Assembly: GCF_000702305.1 (NCBI RefSeq)
Contig: NZ_JNLC01000012.1
Span: forward strand, 124,001 to 188,000
From: Allobosea sp. 117
GTDB taxonomy: Bacteria; Pseudomonadota; Alphaproteobacteria; Rhizobiales; Xanthobacteraceae
DNA: 64,000 nucleotides
Reading direction: 5' to 3'
Within the stretch, counting starts at the first letter, position 1. Every line of letters begins with the position of its first letter. Below the pieces are notes generated by a model. It was not told the DNA's origin. It ran no database searches and saw only the letters and a program-made list of their open reading frames with translations. Positions 17,370-26,564 of this stretch are shown in pieces. Position numbers and translations under genes: made by a program.

Positions 17370-18023
17370 ATGACCGAACGGCCACGCCGGGGATGGAAAC
17401 GCATGTCGGCCGCCATGGCGGTGGCCTTCGCGCTGGCCGGCTGCCAGACCGGCGGCGGCAACAGCCCCACGGCCAAGGCCGGGATGAGCGCAGGCGGCAG
17501 TCCCGCCATCGCCTTCGAATCGATCGACGGCCCGCCCCAGCCGGTATTCCACAAGCTCGTCGCCAACCTCACGACCGAAGCCGACCAGCGCAATCTGCGC
17601 GTCGTCTCGCGCGAGGGCGAGGCGAGCTACCGCGTGCGCGGCTATCTCGCCGCCACGACAGTGGAGGGCCAGAGCATGGTCGACTACGCGTGGGACGTGT
17701 TCGACCGCGACAAGGTGCGGGTGCTGCGCGTCGCCGGCACCGAGCCGGTCGGCAAGGCCGCGGACATTTGGGCACGCTGCGACGACGCCATGATCCAGCG
17801 TATCGCCAGCCAGAGCCTCGACGAGATCGTCGCCCGCCTCGACGGGAAGCCGGTCCCGAGCCGCCCGGCTCCGGCCGCGCCTGCAGCGAGCCCGAGCGAG
17901 CCCTCCGACGTGCCGGTCGGCGACGGGCCGGCGGTCGCCAGCGCGCCGAGCGACATTCCCGACGATGCCGTCCTGCCGGCGGGCGCGGCGCCCGCCCTGG
18001 CGCTGGCGGCGCCCAGCCGCTGA
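17370..18023 (+). CDS. Putative lipoprotein of unknown function
   Basis: A 217-residue protein with a basic N-terminus, a short hydrophobic stretch and a lipobox 'LAGC' (Cys about 25 in this start), so it should be lipidated by Lgt and exported. The middle part is a compact domain ('[20 protein letters not shown]', '[14 protein letters not shown]', '[18 protein letters not shown]') and the C-terminal 60 residues are Pro/Ala-rich and probably unstructured. I chose the ATG with AGGGG upstream; an in-frame ATG 39 bases earlier would place the lipobox unusually deep. The downstream neighbour is prs. I do not recognise a named family. Confidence 0.8.
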   Translation: MTERPRRGWKRMSAAMAVAFALAGCQTGGGNSPTAKAGMSAGGSPAIAFESIDGPPQPVFHKLVANLTTEADQRNLRVVSREGEASYRVRGYLAATTVEGQSMVDYAWDVFDRDKVRVLRVAGTEPVGKAADIWARCDDAMIQRIASQSLDEIVARLDGKPVPSRPAPAAPAASPSEPSDVPVGDGPAVASAPSDIPDDAVLPAGAAPALALAAPSR

Positions 18024-18228
18024 GCCCACCCGAGCCGCTCATCCCGAGCCGGGCGCCACCGCCCGCATCGGCCCGATCGTCCATCCGAGCGCACCGATCG
18101 TCCGATCCCTCTCACGGGGGAAAGGCGGCAAACGCACGCTTTACAGGGCGGGCCGGCCCGCCTATCAGGGCTTCGCGACGGCCGTGCGACGGCCGCCGAG
18201 CAGGAAGCACGGCTGGGAGCGCGCCGGA

Positions 18229-19182
18229 ATGTCCAGTAACAACGGGTCGATAAAACTTGTCTCGGGCAATGCAAATCGCCCGCTGGCGGAGGCGATCGGC
18301 GCCTATCTCGCGACCCCGCTGACCAAGGCCGTGGTGCGGCGCTTCGCCGACATGGAGATCTTCGTCGAGATCCAGGAGAACGTGCGCGGCAAGGACGTCT
18401 TCGTCCTGCAGTCGACCTCCTTCCCGACCAATGACCACCTGATGGAGCTGCTCATCATCACCGATGCGCTGCGCCGCTCCTCGGCCCGCCGCATCACCGC
18501 GGTGATCCCCTATTTCGGCTATGCGAGGCAGGACCGCCGCTCCTCCGGCCGCACGCCGATCTCGGCCAAGCTGGTGGCCAACCTGATCACCCATGCAGGC
18601 GCCGACCGCGTGCTGACCGTCGACCTCCATGCCGGCCAGATCCAGGGCTTCTTCGATATCCCGACCGACAACCTCTTCGCCGCGCCGGTGATGGTCCAGG
18701 ACATCAAGGAGCGCTTCGACCTCGGCAACATCACCGTGGTCTCGCCGGACGTCGGCGGCGTGGTGCGCGCCCGCGCGCTGGCCAAGCGCATCGACGCCCA
18801 GCTCGCCATCGTCGACAAGCGGCGCGAGCGCCCCGGCGAGAGCGAGGTGATGAACGTCATCGGCGATGTCGAGGGCAAGCGCTGCATCCTCGTCGACGAC
18901 ATCATCGATTCCGGCGGCACGCTGGTGAACGCCGCCGACGCGCTGCTGGAGCGCGGCGCCACCGAGGTGCACGCCTACATCACCCATGGTGTGCTCTCCG
19001 GCGGCGCGGTGGCCCGCGTCACCGCCTCCAACCTCAAGGAACTGGTGATCACCGACACCATCCAGCCCACCGAGGCGGTGCGCGTCGCGCGCAATATCCG
19101 GGTCGTCTCCGTCGGCACGCTGATCGCCGAGGCCATCGGCCGCACGGCGCATGAGGAAAGCGTCTCCAGCCTGTTCGACTGA
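18229..19182 (+). CDS. prs: Ribose-phosphate pyrophosphokinase (PRPP synthase)
   Basis: Makes PRPP from ribose 5-phosphate and ATP for nucleotide, His and Trp synthesis. The 317-residue class I enzyme shows '[19 protein letters not shown]' (in part), '[12 protein letters not shown]', the PRPP synthase signature '[11 protein letters not shown]' and the PRPP-binding loop '[13 protein letters not shown]'. The ATG was chosen for its GGGAG upstream and normal family length. The 205-bp spacer before it holds a perfect 16-bp palindrome, GGCGGGCC followed by GGCCCGCC, at 18147-18162, and nothing else I can name. PRPP is also the end product of the phosphonate pathway encoded at 52-59 kb. Confidence 0.97.
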   Translation: MSSNNGSIKLVSGNANRPLAEAIGAYLATPLTKAVVRRFADMEIFVEIQENVRGKDVFVLQSTSFPTNDHLMELLIITDALRRSSARRITAVIPYFGYARQDRRSSGRTPISAKLVANLITHAGADRVLTVDLHAGQIQGFFDIPTDNLFAAPVMVQDIKERFDLGNITVVSPDVGGVVRARALAKRIDAQLAIVDKRRERPGESEVMNVIGDVEGKRCILVDDIIDSGGTLVNAADALLERGATEVHAYITHGVLSGGAVARVTASNLKELVITDTIQPTEAVRVARNIRVVSVGTLIAEAIGRTAHEESVSSLFD

Positions 19183-19282
19183 CCTCACCGTCGCGCCGGA
19201 TCGATTTTTTTTGCACTGCGCCATTTTCGTTCCACGATTGCCGGCGATGATTCCCGCTCGCCGATCGAACGGGGAATATCTC

Positions 19283-20095
19283 ATGCAGCGTGTGTTGTTG
19301 CCTGCATTGCTCCTGCTCGGCCTTCAGGTGCCGGCCCTTGCGCAGACCCGACCCGCGACCGATCCGTGGGCTGGGATTGTCGTCGTGGTGACGCCGGAAC
19401 ATGAGGACGAGGCGGGCGCGGGTACGACCGCCGAGGCGGCCGCCCAGCCCGAGGACGGACAGGCCGTCGAGGCCGCGCAGGCACCCGACGACGAGGCCAG
19501 CGACGTCCCTGCCCCCTCGCTCTTCACCACGCTCGATCTCGGCCTCGGCGATCTCGACGCGGTGCCGGCACCCGAGCCGACCCCGGCCGAAACCATCGCC
19601 CGCCAGAGCCGGAAGGCCAAGACACCGGGCACCCCCGCCTCGATGCCGACGACCGTCGATCTCAACCAGGGACCGGCCAGCCTGTCGCTGAGCAGCAAGG
19701 TCTCGACCAGCGCCCCGGTGTCGTCCGCGCTCGCCACCAAGCCCGGCGGCGCCAATGGCGAATTGAAGGGGCGCGTCGACTATTCGCTCGACAATTTCGT
19801 CGTCTATGGCACTGGCAATGCCGGCGCGGCGAGCAGCCTCGGCAATGTCTCGCTCTACAAGGGCGTCGCGCTCGGCAGCAGCTACAAGGTGCCGCTCGAC
19901 ACGCTCGGCGTCGGCACGCCCGGCGAGAGCCTCGGCACCAGCGTGGAAGTCGCCAACACCACCGAGGTCAAGACCTCGGTTGAACTGCGCAGCCCGCTCG
20001 GCCACTATGAGCGCTTCATCTCCGTCGAGCGCTCCGCCACCCCCGACAGCGCGGCCAGCGGCGCGCTGCGCGCCGGCGTCCTCGGCAAGTTCTGA
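19283..20095 (+). CDS. Secreted protein of unknown function
   Basis: A 270-residue protein with a clear Sec signal peptide ('MQRVLLPALLLLGLQVPALA', cleavage after the final Ala). After it comes an acidic, Ala/Glu/Pro-rich linker (about 25-140) and a C-terminal half rich in alternating Ser/Thr/Val and Gly ('SLGNVSLYKGVALGSSYKV', 'SLGTSVEVANTTEVKTSVEL') that looks beta-structured. It may sit in the periplasm or the outer membrane; no beta-barrel can be proved from this. A GGGGAA lies before the ATG. I do not recognise the family. Confidence 0.8.
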   Translation: MQRVLLPALLLLGLQVPALAQTRPATDPWAGIVVVVTPEHEDEAGAGTTAEAAAQPEDGQAVEAAQAPDDEASDVPAPSLFTTLDLGLGDLDAVPAPEPTPAETIARQSRKAKTPGTPASMPTTVDLNQGPASLSLSSKVSTSAPVSSALATKPGGANGELKGRVDYSLDNFVVYGTGNAGAASSLGNVSLYKGVALGSSYKVPLDTLGVGTPGESLGTSVEVANTTEVKTSVELRSPLGHYERFISVERSATPDSAASGALRAGVLGKF

Positions 20096-20233
20096 CTGGC
20101 GGGCGGCCGCGAGGCGCAGCTTGTGCGCAAGAGGTCCAGAGGCTAGATTGTAAGCAAGGGGTTGATCGCGATTACCCCGTGAGGCGGCAGCCCAAACATC
20201 GCGTCCATGTTCCCGATCAAGGGATGGACGCTC

Positions 20234-21052
20234 ATGCCATCGAACACCGAAATCACCGCATCCCAGCTCATGCGCCTCGTCGGCTTGCCCGGCGTACCGA
20301 CGATCATTGACGTCCGCACGCAGCAGGACGTCGACGCCGATCCGCGACTTCTGCCCGCCAGCCTGCGCCGCGACGCGCTGGGCGTCACCGCATGGGCGCA
20401 CGACTTCGCGGATCAGGCGGTCGTCGTGGTCTGCCAGCGCGGCCTGAAGCTCAGCCAGGCCGTCACCGCCTGGCTGCTCCACGAAGGCATCAGGGCGGAG
20501 ACCCTCGAAGGCGGGTTCGAAGCCTGGCGCGACGCCGGCGGGCCGCTCGTCTCCGCCAAGGCCCTGCCCCCGCGCGACGGCGCGGGCCGCACAATATGGG
20601 TGACGCGCGCCCGGCCCAAGGTCGATCGCATCGCCTGCCCATGGCTCATCCGTCGCTTCGTCGACCCGGACGCCGTTTTCCTCTTCGTCGCGGCGTCGGA
20701 AGTAGCGGCGGTCGCCGAGCGCTTCGGCGCCACGCCTTTCGACATCGACGGCGTGTTCTGGAGCCATCGCGGCGAGCGCTGCACCTTCGACACCATGATC
20801 GAGGAATTCGGCCTGTCCTGCGCGCCTCTGGACCGGCTGGCGATCATCGTGCGCGCCGCCGACACCGCGCGCCTCGACCTCGCGCCGCAGGCGGCGGGAT
20901 TCCTCGCCGCCTCGCTCGGCCTCTCGCGGATGTTCCGCGACGACCTCGAACAGCTCGAGGCCGGCATGCTGCTCTACGATGCGTTCTATCGCTGGTGCCG
21001 CGACGCGACCGAGGAGACCCACAACTGGCCATCCGGCCCGAAGCCGGCGTGA
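20234..21052 (+). CDS. Rhodanese-like/chromate resistance (ChrB C-terminal) fusion protein
   Basis: A 272-residue cytosolic protein. Residues 1-110 form a rhodanese-like domain ('IIDVRTQQDVDADPRLLPAS', in part; C67 in 'VVVCQRGLKLSQAV' is the expected active-site cysteine). Residues 120-270 match the chromate-resistance domain at the end of ChrB ('KVDRIACPWLIRRFVDPDA', 'GERCTFDTMIEEFGL'). chrA follows 11 bases later, so the two form a chromate module. The role is probably in sensing or handling chromate or sulfur; direct activity is not established. An in-frame ATG at 20207 is an alternative start. Confidence 0.88.
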   Translation: MPSNTEITASQLMRLVGLPGVPTIIDVRTQQDVDADPRLLPASLRRDALGVTAWAHDFADQAVVVVCQRGLKLSQAVTAWLLHEGIRAETLEGGFEAWRDAGGPLVSAKALPPRDGAGRTIWVTRARPKVDRIACPWLIRRFVDPDAVFLFVAASEVAAVAERFGATPFDIDGVFWSHRGERCTFDTMIEEFGLSCAPLDRLAIIVRAADTARLDLAPQAAGFLAASLGLSRMFRDDLEQLEAGMLLYDAFYRWCRDATEETHNWPSGPKPA

Positions 21053-21063
21053 GGGAGGCAGCC

Positions 21064-22467
21064 ATGTCGATCTCCCTGACGACGCAAGACGCATCCGCCG
21101 CCCCCGCCGCGCCGAGCCTCGCAGAGGCGACCCGCGTCTGGGCCAGGATCGGCCTGCTCAGCTTCGGCGGCCCCGCCGGCCAGATCGCGCTGATGCACAA
21201 GGAACTGGTGGAGGAGCGCCGCTGGATCGGCGAGCAGCGTTTCCTCCACGCGCTCAACTACTGCATGCTGCTGCCCGGCCCGGAGGCGCAGCAGCTCGCC
21301 ACCTATATCGGCTGGCTGATGCACCGCACCGTCGGCGGGCTGGCCGCCGGAATGCTCTTCCTGCTGCCCGGCGCCCTCGTCATGCTGGGCCTCAGCATCC
21401 TCTACGTGCTTTACCGCCACGTGCCGCTGATCGATGCCGCGTTCTTCGGCGCGAAGGCGGCGGTGCTCGCCGTCGTCGTCGAGGCGGTGCTGCGCATCGG
21501 CCGGCGGGCGTTGAAGAACCGCGTCATGATCGGCATCGCCGTCGCGGCCTTCATCGGCATCTATGTCCTACACGTGCCGTTCCCACTGATCATCCTCGCC
21601 GCCGGCCTCTTTGGCTGGTTCGGCAGTCGGGCGGCGCCGGAGCTGTTCGCCGGCGGCAGCCATGGCGGCAGGGGCGCCGCGGTGGAGATGCCGGGCATTA
21701 TCGACCGCATGTATGAGCGCGGCGAGCTCGCCCATGCCGATCCCTCCTGGCCACGGGCATTTCGTGTGCTGGCGGTCTGGCTGCCGGTCTGGCTCGGTCC
21801 GGTGCTGCTGCTCTGGCTCGCCACCGGCTCCTCCAGCGTGTGGACGCAGATCGGCGGCTTCTTCAGCGCCATGGCGGTGGTGACCTTCGGCGGCGCCTAT
21901 GCCGTGCTCGCCTATGTCGCGCAGGCGGCGGTCGATGGCTTCGGCTGGCTGGCGCCCGGCGAGATGGTGGACGGGCTCGGGCTTGCCGAGACCACGCCGG
22001 GGCCGCTGATCATGGTGCTGCAGTTCGTCGGCTTCCTCGCCGCCTACCGCGCGCCCGGATCGCTCGATCCGCTGCTCGCGGGGTGCCTCGGCGCGCTGCT
22101 GACCACTTGGGTGACCTTCGCGCCCTGCTTCCTCTGGATCTTCCTCGGCGCGCCCTATGTCGAGGCGCTGCGCGGCAACCGGGCGATCACGGCGGCGCTC
22201 TCGGCCATCACCGCCGCCGTGGTCGGCGTCGTCATGAACCTCGCCCTCTGGTTCGCGCTGCATGTCGTCTTCCGCGAGGTGCGCACGCTCGACCTGTTCG
22301 GCGTCGGGCCCGACGTGCCGGTGCCGGACTCGATCGACTGGCGGGCGGCGCTGCTGGCGACGGGCGCGATGGTCGCCATGCTGCGCTTCCGGCTCGGCAT
22401 GATCCCGACGCTTGCGGTCTGCGCGGCGGCGGGAATAGGCCTGAGCTATCTTCCGGCCGCACTCTGA
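21064..22467 (+). CDS. chrA: Chromate efflux transporter ChrA
   Basis: A 467-residue long-form CHR transporter that exports chromate using the proton motive force. Two homologous CHR halves are visible, the first with 'LLSFGGPAGQIALMHKELV' near residue 34 and 'LPGPEAQQLATYIGWL', the second with 'VTFGGAYAVLAYVAQ' near 280 and 'LAETTPGPLIMVLQFVGFL'. About ten hydrophobic segments can be counted. It overlaps no other gene and follows the rhodanese-ChrB fusion on the same strand. I saw no separate full-length ChrB regulator in the window. Confidence 0.96.
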   Translation: MSISLTTQDASAAPAAPSLAEATRVWARIGLLSFGGPAGQIALMHKELVEERRWIGEQRFLHALNYCMLLPGPEAQQLATYIGWLMHRTVGGLAAGMLFLLPGALVMLGLSILYVLYRHVPLIDAAFFGAKAAVLAVVVEAVLRIGRRALKNRVMIGIAVAAFIGIYVLHVPFPLIILAAGLFGWFGSRAAPELFAGGSHGGRGAAVEMPGIIDRMYERGELAHADPSWPRAFRVLAVWLPVWLGPVLLLWLATGSSSVWTQIGGFFSAMAVVTFGGAYAVLAYVAQAAVDGFGWLAPGEMVDGLGLAETTPGPLIMVLQFVGFLAAYRAPGSLDPLLAGCLGALLTTWVTFAPCFLWIFLGAPYVEALRGNRAITAALSAITAAVVGVVMNLALWFALHVVFREVRTLDLFGVGPDVPVPDSIDWRAALLATGAMVAMLRFRLGMIPTLAVCAAAGIGLSYLPAAL

Positions 22468-22500
22468 CGTCGCGTCGGACCCGGCGGAAGCCGCGCATCA

Positions 22501-22527
22501 TTGCCCTGCAACGGCTTTGCTGCTATG
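22501..22527 (+). promoter_or_regulatory. Possible sigma-70 promoter of rplY
   Basis: TTGCCC (22501-22506) followed after 16-17 bases by CTATGA or TATGAG resembles alphaproteobacterial housekeeping promoters. It would give an mRNA leader of about 150 bases for rplY; no structured element was recognised in that leader. Confidence 0.35.
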
Positions 22528-22680
22528 AGCCCGCGTCGCTCGGCCTATCCGCACCCCTGGAGGCGCGCCGGGCGACATCCGTACTGAACCGCCCCGACGG
22601 GAGCGCCGCAAGAGTGGCGGTCTGCCGCCGGGCTCATTTTATTGCCGTGCCGCGAGGCATGGCGCGAAAAGGACGAACCC

Positions 22681-23325
22681 ATGACCGCCATCAAGGAACT
22701 GAAGGCGACGGCGCGCGCGAAGGTCGGCAAGGGGGCCGCTCGTGCAGAACGCCGCGCCGGACGCGTGCCCGCCGTGATCTACGGCGACGGCAAGGCCCCC
22801 CTCGGCATCTCGCTCGACTACACCGAGATCACCCGCACCATCTATGCCGGCCACTTCCTGACGACGTTGTTCAACGTCGACGTCGAGGGCGAGAAGCACC
22901 GCGTGATCCCGCGCGACTACCAGCTCGACCCGATCAAGGACCTGCCGCTGCATGTCGATTTCCTGCGCGTCGCCATTGGCGCGACCCTCGAGGTGGACGT
23001 GCCCGTGCACTTCGTCAACGCCGAAGCCTCGCCGGGCATCAAGCGCGGCGGCACGCTGAACATCGTCAGCCACACCGTTGCGCTGAACGTGCCGGCCGAT
23101 GCGATCCCGGACGCCATCAACGTGGACCTCACCGGCCGCGAGATCGGCGACTCGGTGCATCTGTCGTCCGTCGCCCTGCCGGCGGGCGTGACCTCGGCGA
23201 TCCACGGCGACGACACGCTCGCCACCATCGTCGCCCCGTCGGGCCTCAAGGAGGCGGAGGCTGACGAGGCCGCTGCCGCCGCAGCCGCGGCTGCGTCCGC
23301 CGCGACCCCGGCCAAGAAGAGCTGA
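22681..23325 (+). CDS. rplY: 50S ribosomal protein L25 / general stress protein Ctc
   Basis: Binds 5S rRNA in the large ribosomal subunit. The 214-residue protein is the long TL5/Ctc form: an L25 N-terminal domain (1-95; '[20 protein letters not shown]', 'VIYGDG', '[20 protein letters not shown]'), a beta-rich C-terminal domain (100-190) and an Ala-rich tail ending in lysines. The ATG carries an AAAGGACG site upstream; an earlier in-frame ATG would add 13 residues with no family support. The rplY-pth-ychF order is classical. Confidence 0.96.
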   Translation: MTAIKELKATARAKVGKGAARAERRAGRVPAVIYGDGKAPLGISLDYTEITRTIYAGHFLTTLFNVDVEGEKHRVIPRDYQLDPIKDLPLHVDFLRVAIGATLEVDVPVHFVNAEASPGIKRGGTLNIVSHTVALNVPADAIPDAINVDLTGREIGDSVHLSSVALPAGVTSAIHGDDTLATIVAPSGLKEAEADEAAAAAAAAASAATPAKKS

Positions 23326-23407
23326 TCGCGCGGCATCGACGGTCCGGCATCGCCGGGCCGTCTCATTCTCGGCGGATCGAGGCAAGTCTTCGGGAGGCGC
23401 GCTCTCC

Positions 23408-24016
23408 GTGTTCCTGTTCGCGGGGCTCGGCAATCCCGGCCCGAAATATGCCGGCAACCGGCACAATATCGGCTTCATGGCGGTGGACGCGATCGTCCGC
23501 CGCCATCGCTTTTCGCCGTGGCGCCGGCGCTTTCAGGGCGCGGCCTGCGAGGGCGAGATCGCCGGCGAGAAGGTGCTCGCGCTATTGCCCGAGACCTTCA
23601 TGAACGAGTCCGGCCGTGCCGTCGCCGAGGCGCAGCGCTTCTACAAGGTCGAGCTCGACGACATCTTCGTCTTCCATGACGAGCTCGACCTGCCGCCCGC
23701 CAAGGTGCGCGCCAAGTTCGGCGGCGGAAATGCCGGGCACAACGGCCTGCGCTCGGTGACCGCCCATTGCGGCAACGATTATGGCCGCGTACGCCTCGGC
23801 ATCGGCCATCCCGGTGACAAGAACCTCGTCATGCCCTTCGTGCTGAACGACTTCGCCAAGTCCGAGAAGGACTGGGTGGAGGCGGTGTGCGAGGGCTGCG
23901 CCGATTTCGCCGAGCTCCTGATCGCGCACCGGCTCGACGAGTTCCAGAGCCGGATCCATCTCTTCCTCGAAGCGCGCGGCTTCAACGGCGTGAAGGCGGC
24001 GGGCAAGCCGGGCTGA
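23408..24016 (+). CDS. pth: Peptidyl-tRNA hydrolase
   Basis: Releases tRNA from peptidyl-tRNAs that drop off ribosomes. The 202-residue protein begins with a GTG ('[20 protein letters not shown]') and has the catalytic H19 in 'NRHNIGF', '[12 protein letters not shown]', the Asp in '[13 protein letters not shown]' and '[11 protein letters not shown]'. The GGGAGGCG site is close to the GTG. It lies between rplY and ychF on the same strand with short gaps. Confidence 0.97.
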   Translation: MFLFAGLGNPGPKYAGNRHNIGFMAVDAIVRRHRFSPWRRRFQGAACEGEIAGEKVLALLPETFMNESGRAVAEAQRFYKVELDDIFVFHDELDLPPAKVRAKFGGGNAGHNGLRSVTAHCGNDYGRVRLGIGHPGDKNLVMPFVLNDFAKSEKDWVEAVCEGCADFAELLIAHRLDEFQSRIHLFLEARGFNGVKAAGKPG

Positions 24017-24093
24017 CCGGCGATCCGCTTGCCTATCAGGCCCGACTTGCCTAACCACGGCACAACCTTTTCAGACGACGAGCAGCGACCCCC

Positions 24094-25191
24094 ATGGGCT
24101 TCAAATGTGGCATCGTCGGCCTGCCGAACGTCGGCAAGTCGACCCTCTTCAACGCGCTGACGCAGACGGCGGCGGCGCAGGCGGCGAACTATCCCTTCTG
24201 CACCATTGAGCCGAATGTCGGCGAGGTCGCCGTGCCCGATCCGCGGCTCGACACGCTGGCGGGCATCGCCGGCTCGCAGGCCATCGTGCCGACGCGGCTC
24301 ACCTTCGTCGACATCGCCGGCCTGGTGCGCGGCGCCTCCAAGGGCGAGGGCCTCGGCAACCAGTTCCTCGCCAATATCCGCGAATGTGACGCCATCGCCC
24401 ATGTGGTGCGCTGCTTCGAGGATGGCGACGTCACCCATGTCGACGGCAAGATCGCCCCGATCAACGACATCGAGACCATCGAGACCGAGCTGATGCTCGC
24501 CGATCTCGAAAGCCTCGAGAAGCGCGCGGCGGCGCTGGAGAAGAAGGCCAAGGGCGGCGACAAGGAGGCGAAGGAGACGCTCGACCTCATGAACCGCGCC
24601 CTCGTCCTGCTGCGCGAGGGAAAGCCCGCCCGCCTCGTCGCGGTGAAGCCGGAGGAGGAGAAGGCCTTCCGCATGCTCGGCCTGCTTTCCTCCAAGCCGG
24701 TGCTCTATGTCTGCAACGTCGAGGAGGCCTCGGCGAAGGAGGGTAACGCGCTCTCCGCGCAGGTGTTCGCCCGCGCTGAGGAAGAAGGCGCCAAGGCGGT
24801 GGTGGTCTCCGCCAAGATCGAGAGCGAGATCGCCGTGCTGCCACCGGACGAGCAGAAGGACTATCTCGAAGCCATCGACCTCGACGAGCCCGGCCTCAAC
24901 CGGGTCATCCGCGCCGGCTACGAGCTGCTGCAGCTCGTGACCTACTTCACCGTCGGCCCGAAGGAAGCGCGCGCCTGGACCATCACCGCCGGCACCAAGG
25001 CGCCTGGCGCCGCCGGGGTGATCCATACCGATTTCGAGAAGGGCTTCATCCGCGCCGAGACCATCGCCTATGACGACTACGTCAAGGGCAAGGGCGAGGC
25101 CGGCGCGCGCGACGCCGGGCGGCTGCGGCTCGAAGGCAAGGAGTACATCGTCGCCGATGGCGACGTTCTGCACTTCCGCTTCAACACCTGA
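24094..25191 (+). CDS. ychF: Redox-regulated ATPase YchF (OBG family)
   Basis: A 365-residue universally conserved P-loop protein that prefers ATP over GTP and associates with ribosomes. The G1 box 'GLPNVGKSTLFNALT' is near the N-terminus, 'DIAGLVRGASKGEGLGNQFL' (G3 region) follows, then a helical insert with a coiled-coil look, and the TGS domain at the C-terminus ('LVTYFTVGPKEARAW', 'EYIVADGDVLHFRFN'). The length and start are standard. Confidence 0.97.
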   Translation: MGFKCGIVGLPNVGKSTLFNALTQTAAAQAANYPFCTIEPNVGEVAVPDPRLDTLAGIAGSQAIVPTRLTFVDIAGLVRGASKGEGLGNQFLANIRECDAIAHVVRCFEDGDVTHVDGKIAPINDIETIETELMLADLESLEKRAAALEKKAKGGDKEAKETLDLMNRALVLLREGKPARLVAVKPEEEKAFRMLGLLSSKPVLYVCNVEEASAKEGNALSAQVFARAEEEGAKAVVVSAKIESEIAVLPPDEQKDYLEAIDLDEPGLNRVIRAGYELLQLVTYFTVGPKEARAWTITAGTKAPGAAGVIHTDFEKGFIRAETIAYDDYVKGKGEAGARDAGRLRLEGKEYIVADGDVLHFRFNT

Positions 25192-25341
25192 CCGAGGCCC
25201 TGACGGCGCGCTGCGCGCCGTCAGGCACCGCATTTCTCCCGGCATAGGTGCGGCACGCCGCCGGCCAAACGCAGGAGCGCTTGACCTCGGCGTCCGCCTC
25301 GCCTGTCATGCCCTGACGCAGCGAGGGAGGCCGACGGCGCG

Positions 25342-25800
25342 ATGCTGTTCTGGGAGGATTTCCACGAAGGCCACGTCGCGACCTGCGGACGCTATGTGGT
25401 GGGCCGCGAGGAGATCATCGCCTTCGCGCGGGAATACGATCCCGACCCCATCCATCTCGACGATTCCGCCGCCGAGGCGACGCGGCTCGGCGGCCTGTCG
25501 GCCTCGGGATGGCATGTCTGCGCGATCTTCATGCGGCTGCTCGCCGATGGCCTGCTGATCAACGCCGATTCCATGGGCTCGCCCGGCATCGAGGAGGTGC
25601 GGTTTCTGCGCCCCGTGCATCCCGGTGCGGTGCTCAAGCTGCGCCGCGCCGTGCTGGAGACGCGCGACTCGAAGAGCCGGCCGGAGATGGGGCTGGTGAA
25701 GTTCCGCTTCGAGCTGATCGACGCCACCGATGCGATCGTCTTCGAGCTCATAGGCGTCATCATGTTCGGCCGTCGCAATCCCGGCGCCCGGCTGGCATGA
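25342..25800 (+). CDS. MaoC-family hot-dog fold dehydratase, first of a pair
   Basis: A 152-residue single hot-dog domain. The hydratase-2 type block 'DPDPIHLDDSAAEATRLGGL' with Asp and His, and 'SASGWHVCAIFMRLLAD', match MaoC-like enoyl-CoA hydratases/dehydratases. The opening 'FWEDFHEGHV' is characteristic. The GAGGGAGG upstream of the ATG supports the start. A similar gene follows 13 bases later; hot-dog pairs like this can form heterodimers or a pseudo-double hot dog. Substrate unknown. Confidence 0.9.
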   Translation: MLFWEDFHEGHVATCGRYVVGREEIIAFAREYDPDPIHLDDSAAEATRLGGLSASGWHVCAIFMRLLADGLLINADSMGSPGIEEVRFLRPVHPGAVLKLRRAVLETRDSKSRPEMGLVKFRFELIDATDAIVFELIGVIMFGRRNPGARLA

Positions 25801-25813
25801 GAGGACATCTGCC

Positions 25814-26290
25814 ATGAGGTTCTTCGAGGATGTCGCCATCGGCCTGCGCACGCCGCTCGGTTCGCACACCTTCCTTGCAGCCGAGATCGTCGCCTTCGCC
25901 CGCGCCTGGGACCCGCAGCCCTTCCATCTCGACGCGGCAGCGGCGGCGCGCAGCCATTTCGGCGGCCTCGTCGCCTCGGGCTGGCACACGGCGGCGATCT
26001 GGGCGCGACTGCGCGCGCAGGCACAGCAGCGCCTGCACGACGACATGCGCCGCCATGGCGAGCGCATCCCGCGCGTCGGCCCCTCCCCGGGCTTCAAGGA
26101 CATGAAATGGGTCAAGCCGGTGCTCGCCGGCGACACCATCAGCTTCGAGAGCGAGATCGTCGCCAAGAAGCCGAGCGCCAGCCGCCCGGAATGGGGGCTC
26201 GTCTTCACCCACGAGACCGGCATCAACCAGTATGGCCGCCTCGCCTTCGAATTCGCCAACTGCGTCTTCGTGGAGCGGCTGGAGGCGTGA
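25814..26290 (+). CDS. MaoC-family hot-dog fold dehydratase, second of a pair
   Basis: A 158-residue paralogue of the preceding gene, with the parallel features 'MRFFEDVAIGLRTPLGSHT' at the start, 'WDPQPFHLDAAAAARSHFGG' as the active-site block and 'GLVASGWHTAAIWARL'. The two proteins differ widely outside these blocks, so the duplication is old. It lies 13 bases after its partner and ends before a palindromic repeat. It probably acts on an acyl-CoA; the pathway cannot be read from the neighbours. Confidence 0.9.
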   Translation: MRFFEDVAIGLRTPLGSHTFLAAEIVAFARAWDPQPFHLDAAAAARSHFGGLVASGWHTAAIWARLRAQAQQRLHDDMRRHGERIPRVGPSPGFKDMKWVKPVLAGDTISFESEIVAKKPSASRPEWGLVFTHETGINQYGRLAFEFANCVFVERLEA

Positions 26291-26350
26291 GCGCAGCGCC
26301 GAGAGACGCCTTCGCGCAACGCGATCTTTCCTCCACCGCAATTACACCAC

Positions 26351-26455
26351 GTCATCCTGAGGTGCTCGCGCCAGCGAGCCTCGAAGGATGGTCGTCCGGG
26401 CGCGCGAGACGAGCATCCTTCGAGGCCGGCCTGCGGCCGGGCACCTCAGGATGAC
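26351..26455. repeat. Intergenic double-hairpin repeat, copy 2
   Basis: Outer arms GTCATCCTGAGGTGC (26351-26365) and GCACCTCAGGATGAC (26441-26455) are a perfect 15-bp inverted repeat; inner arms GCCTCGAAGGATG (26378-26390) and CATCCTTCGAGGC (26414-26426) are identical to those of the copy at 9201-9314. The loop carries the shared word GCGCGCGAGACGA. It lies in the 274-bp space between the maoC pair and the petC terminator, facing convergent genes. Apart from the terminator I see nothing else there. Confidence 0.9.
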
Positions 26456-26509
26456 GTTGCTGGGCAGGGAGTTACGTCCACCGTTGGAAATGTTCATCAC
26501 GGCCGGCAA

Positions 26510-26536
26510 ACAAAAAGGGCCCCAATCGGGGCCCTT
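26510..26536 (-). terminator. Rho-independent terminator of the petABC operon
   Basis: Read on the minus strand, a 9-bp perfect stem (AAGGGCCCC / GGGGCCCTT) with a four-base loop is followed by a T run. It lies 28 bases after the petC stop. Confidence 0.9.
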
Positions 26537-26564
26537 CGCATGTGGGAGGCGGGACGCGCCCGGC

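Noticed and set aside
18147-18162. Perfect 16-bp palindrome before prs as an operator
   Set aside because: Built only of G and C in very GC-rich DNA, and not near an evident promoter; noted under prs but not called as a regulatory site.
19195-19225. T8 run after prs as a terminator
   Set aside because: No stable stem precedes the run, so the T run alone is not enough.
20158-20178. GGGGT...ACCCC inverted repeat before the chromate module
   Set aside because: Only five-bp arms with an 11-base gap; could be chance.
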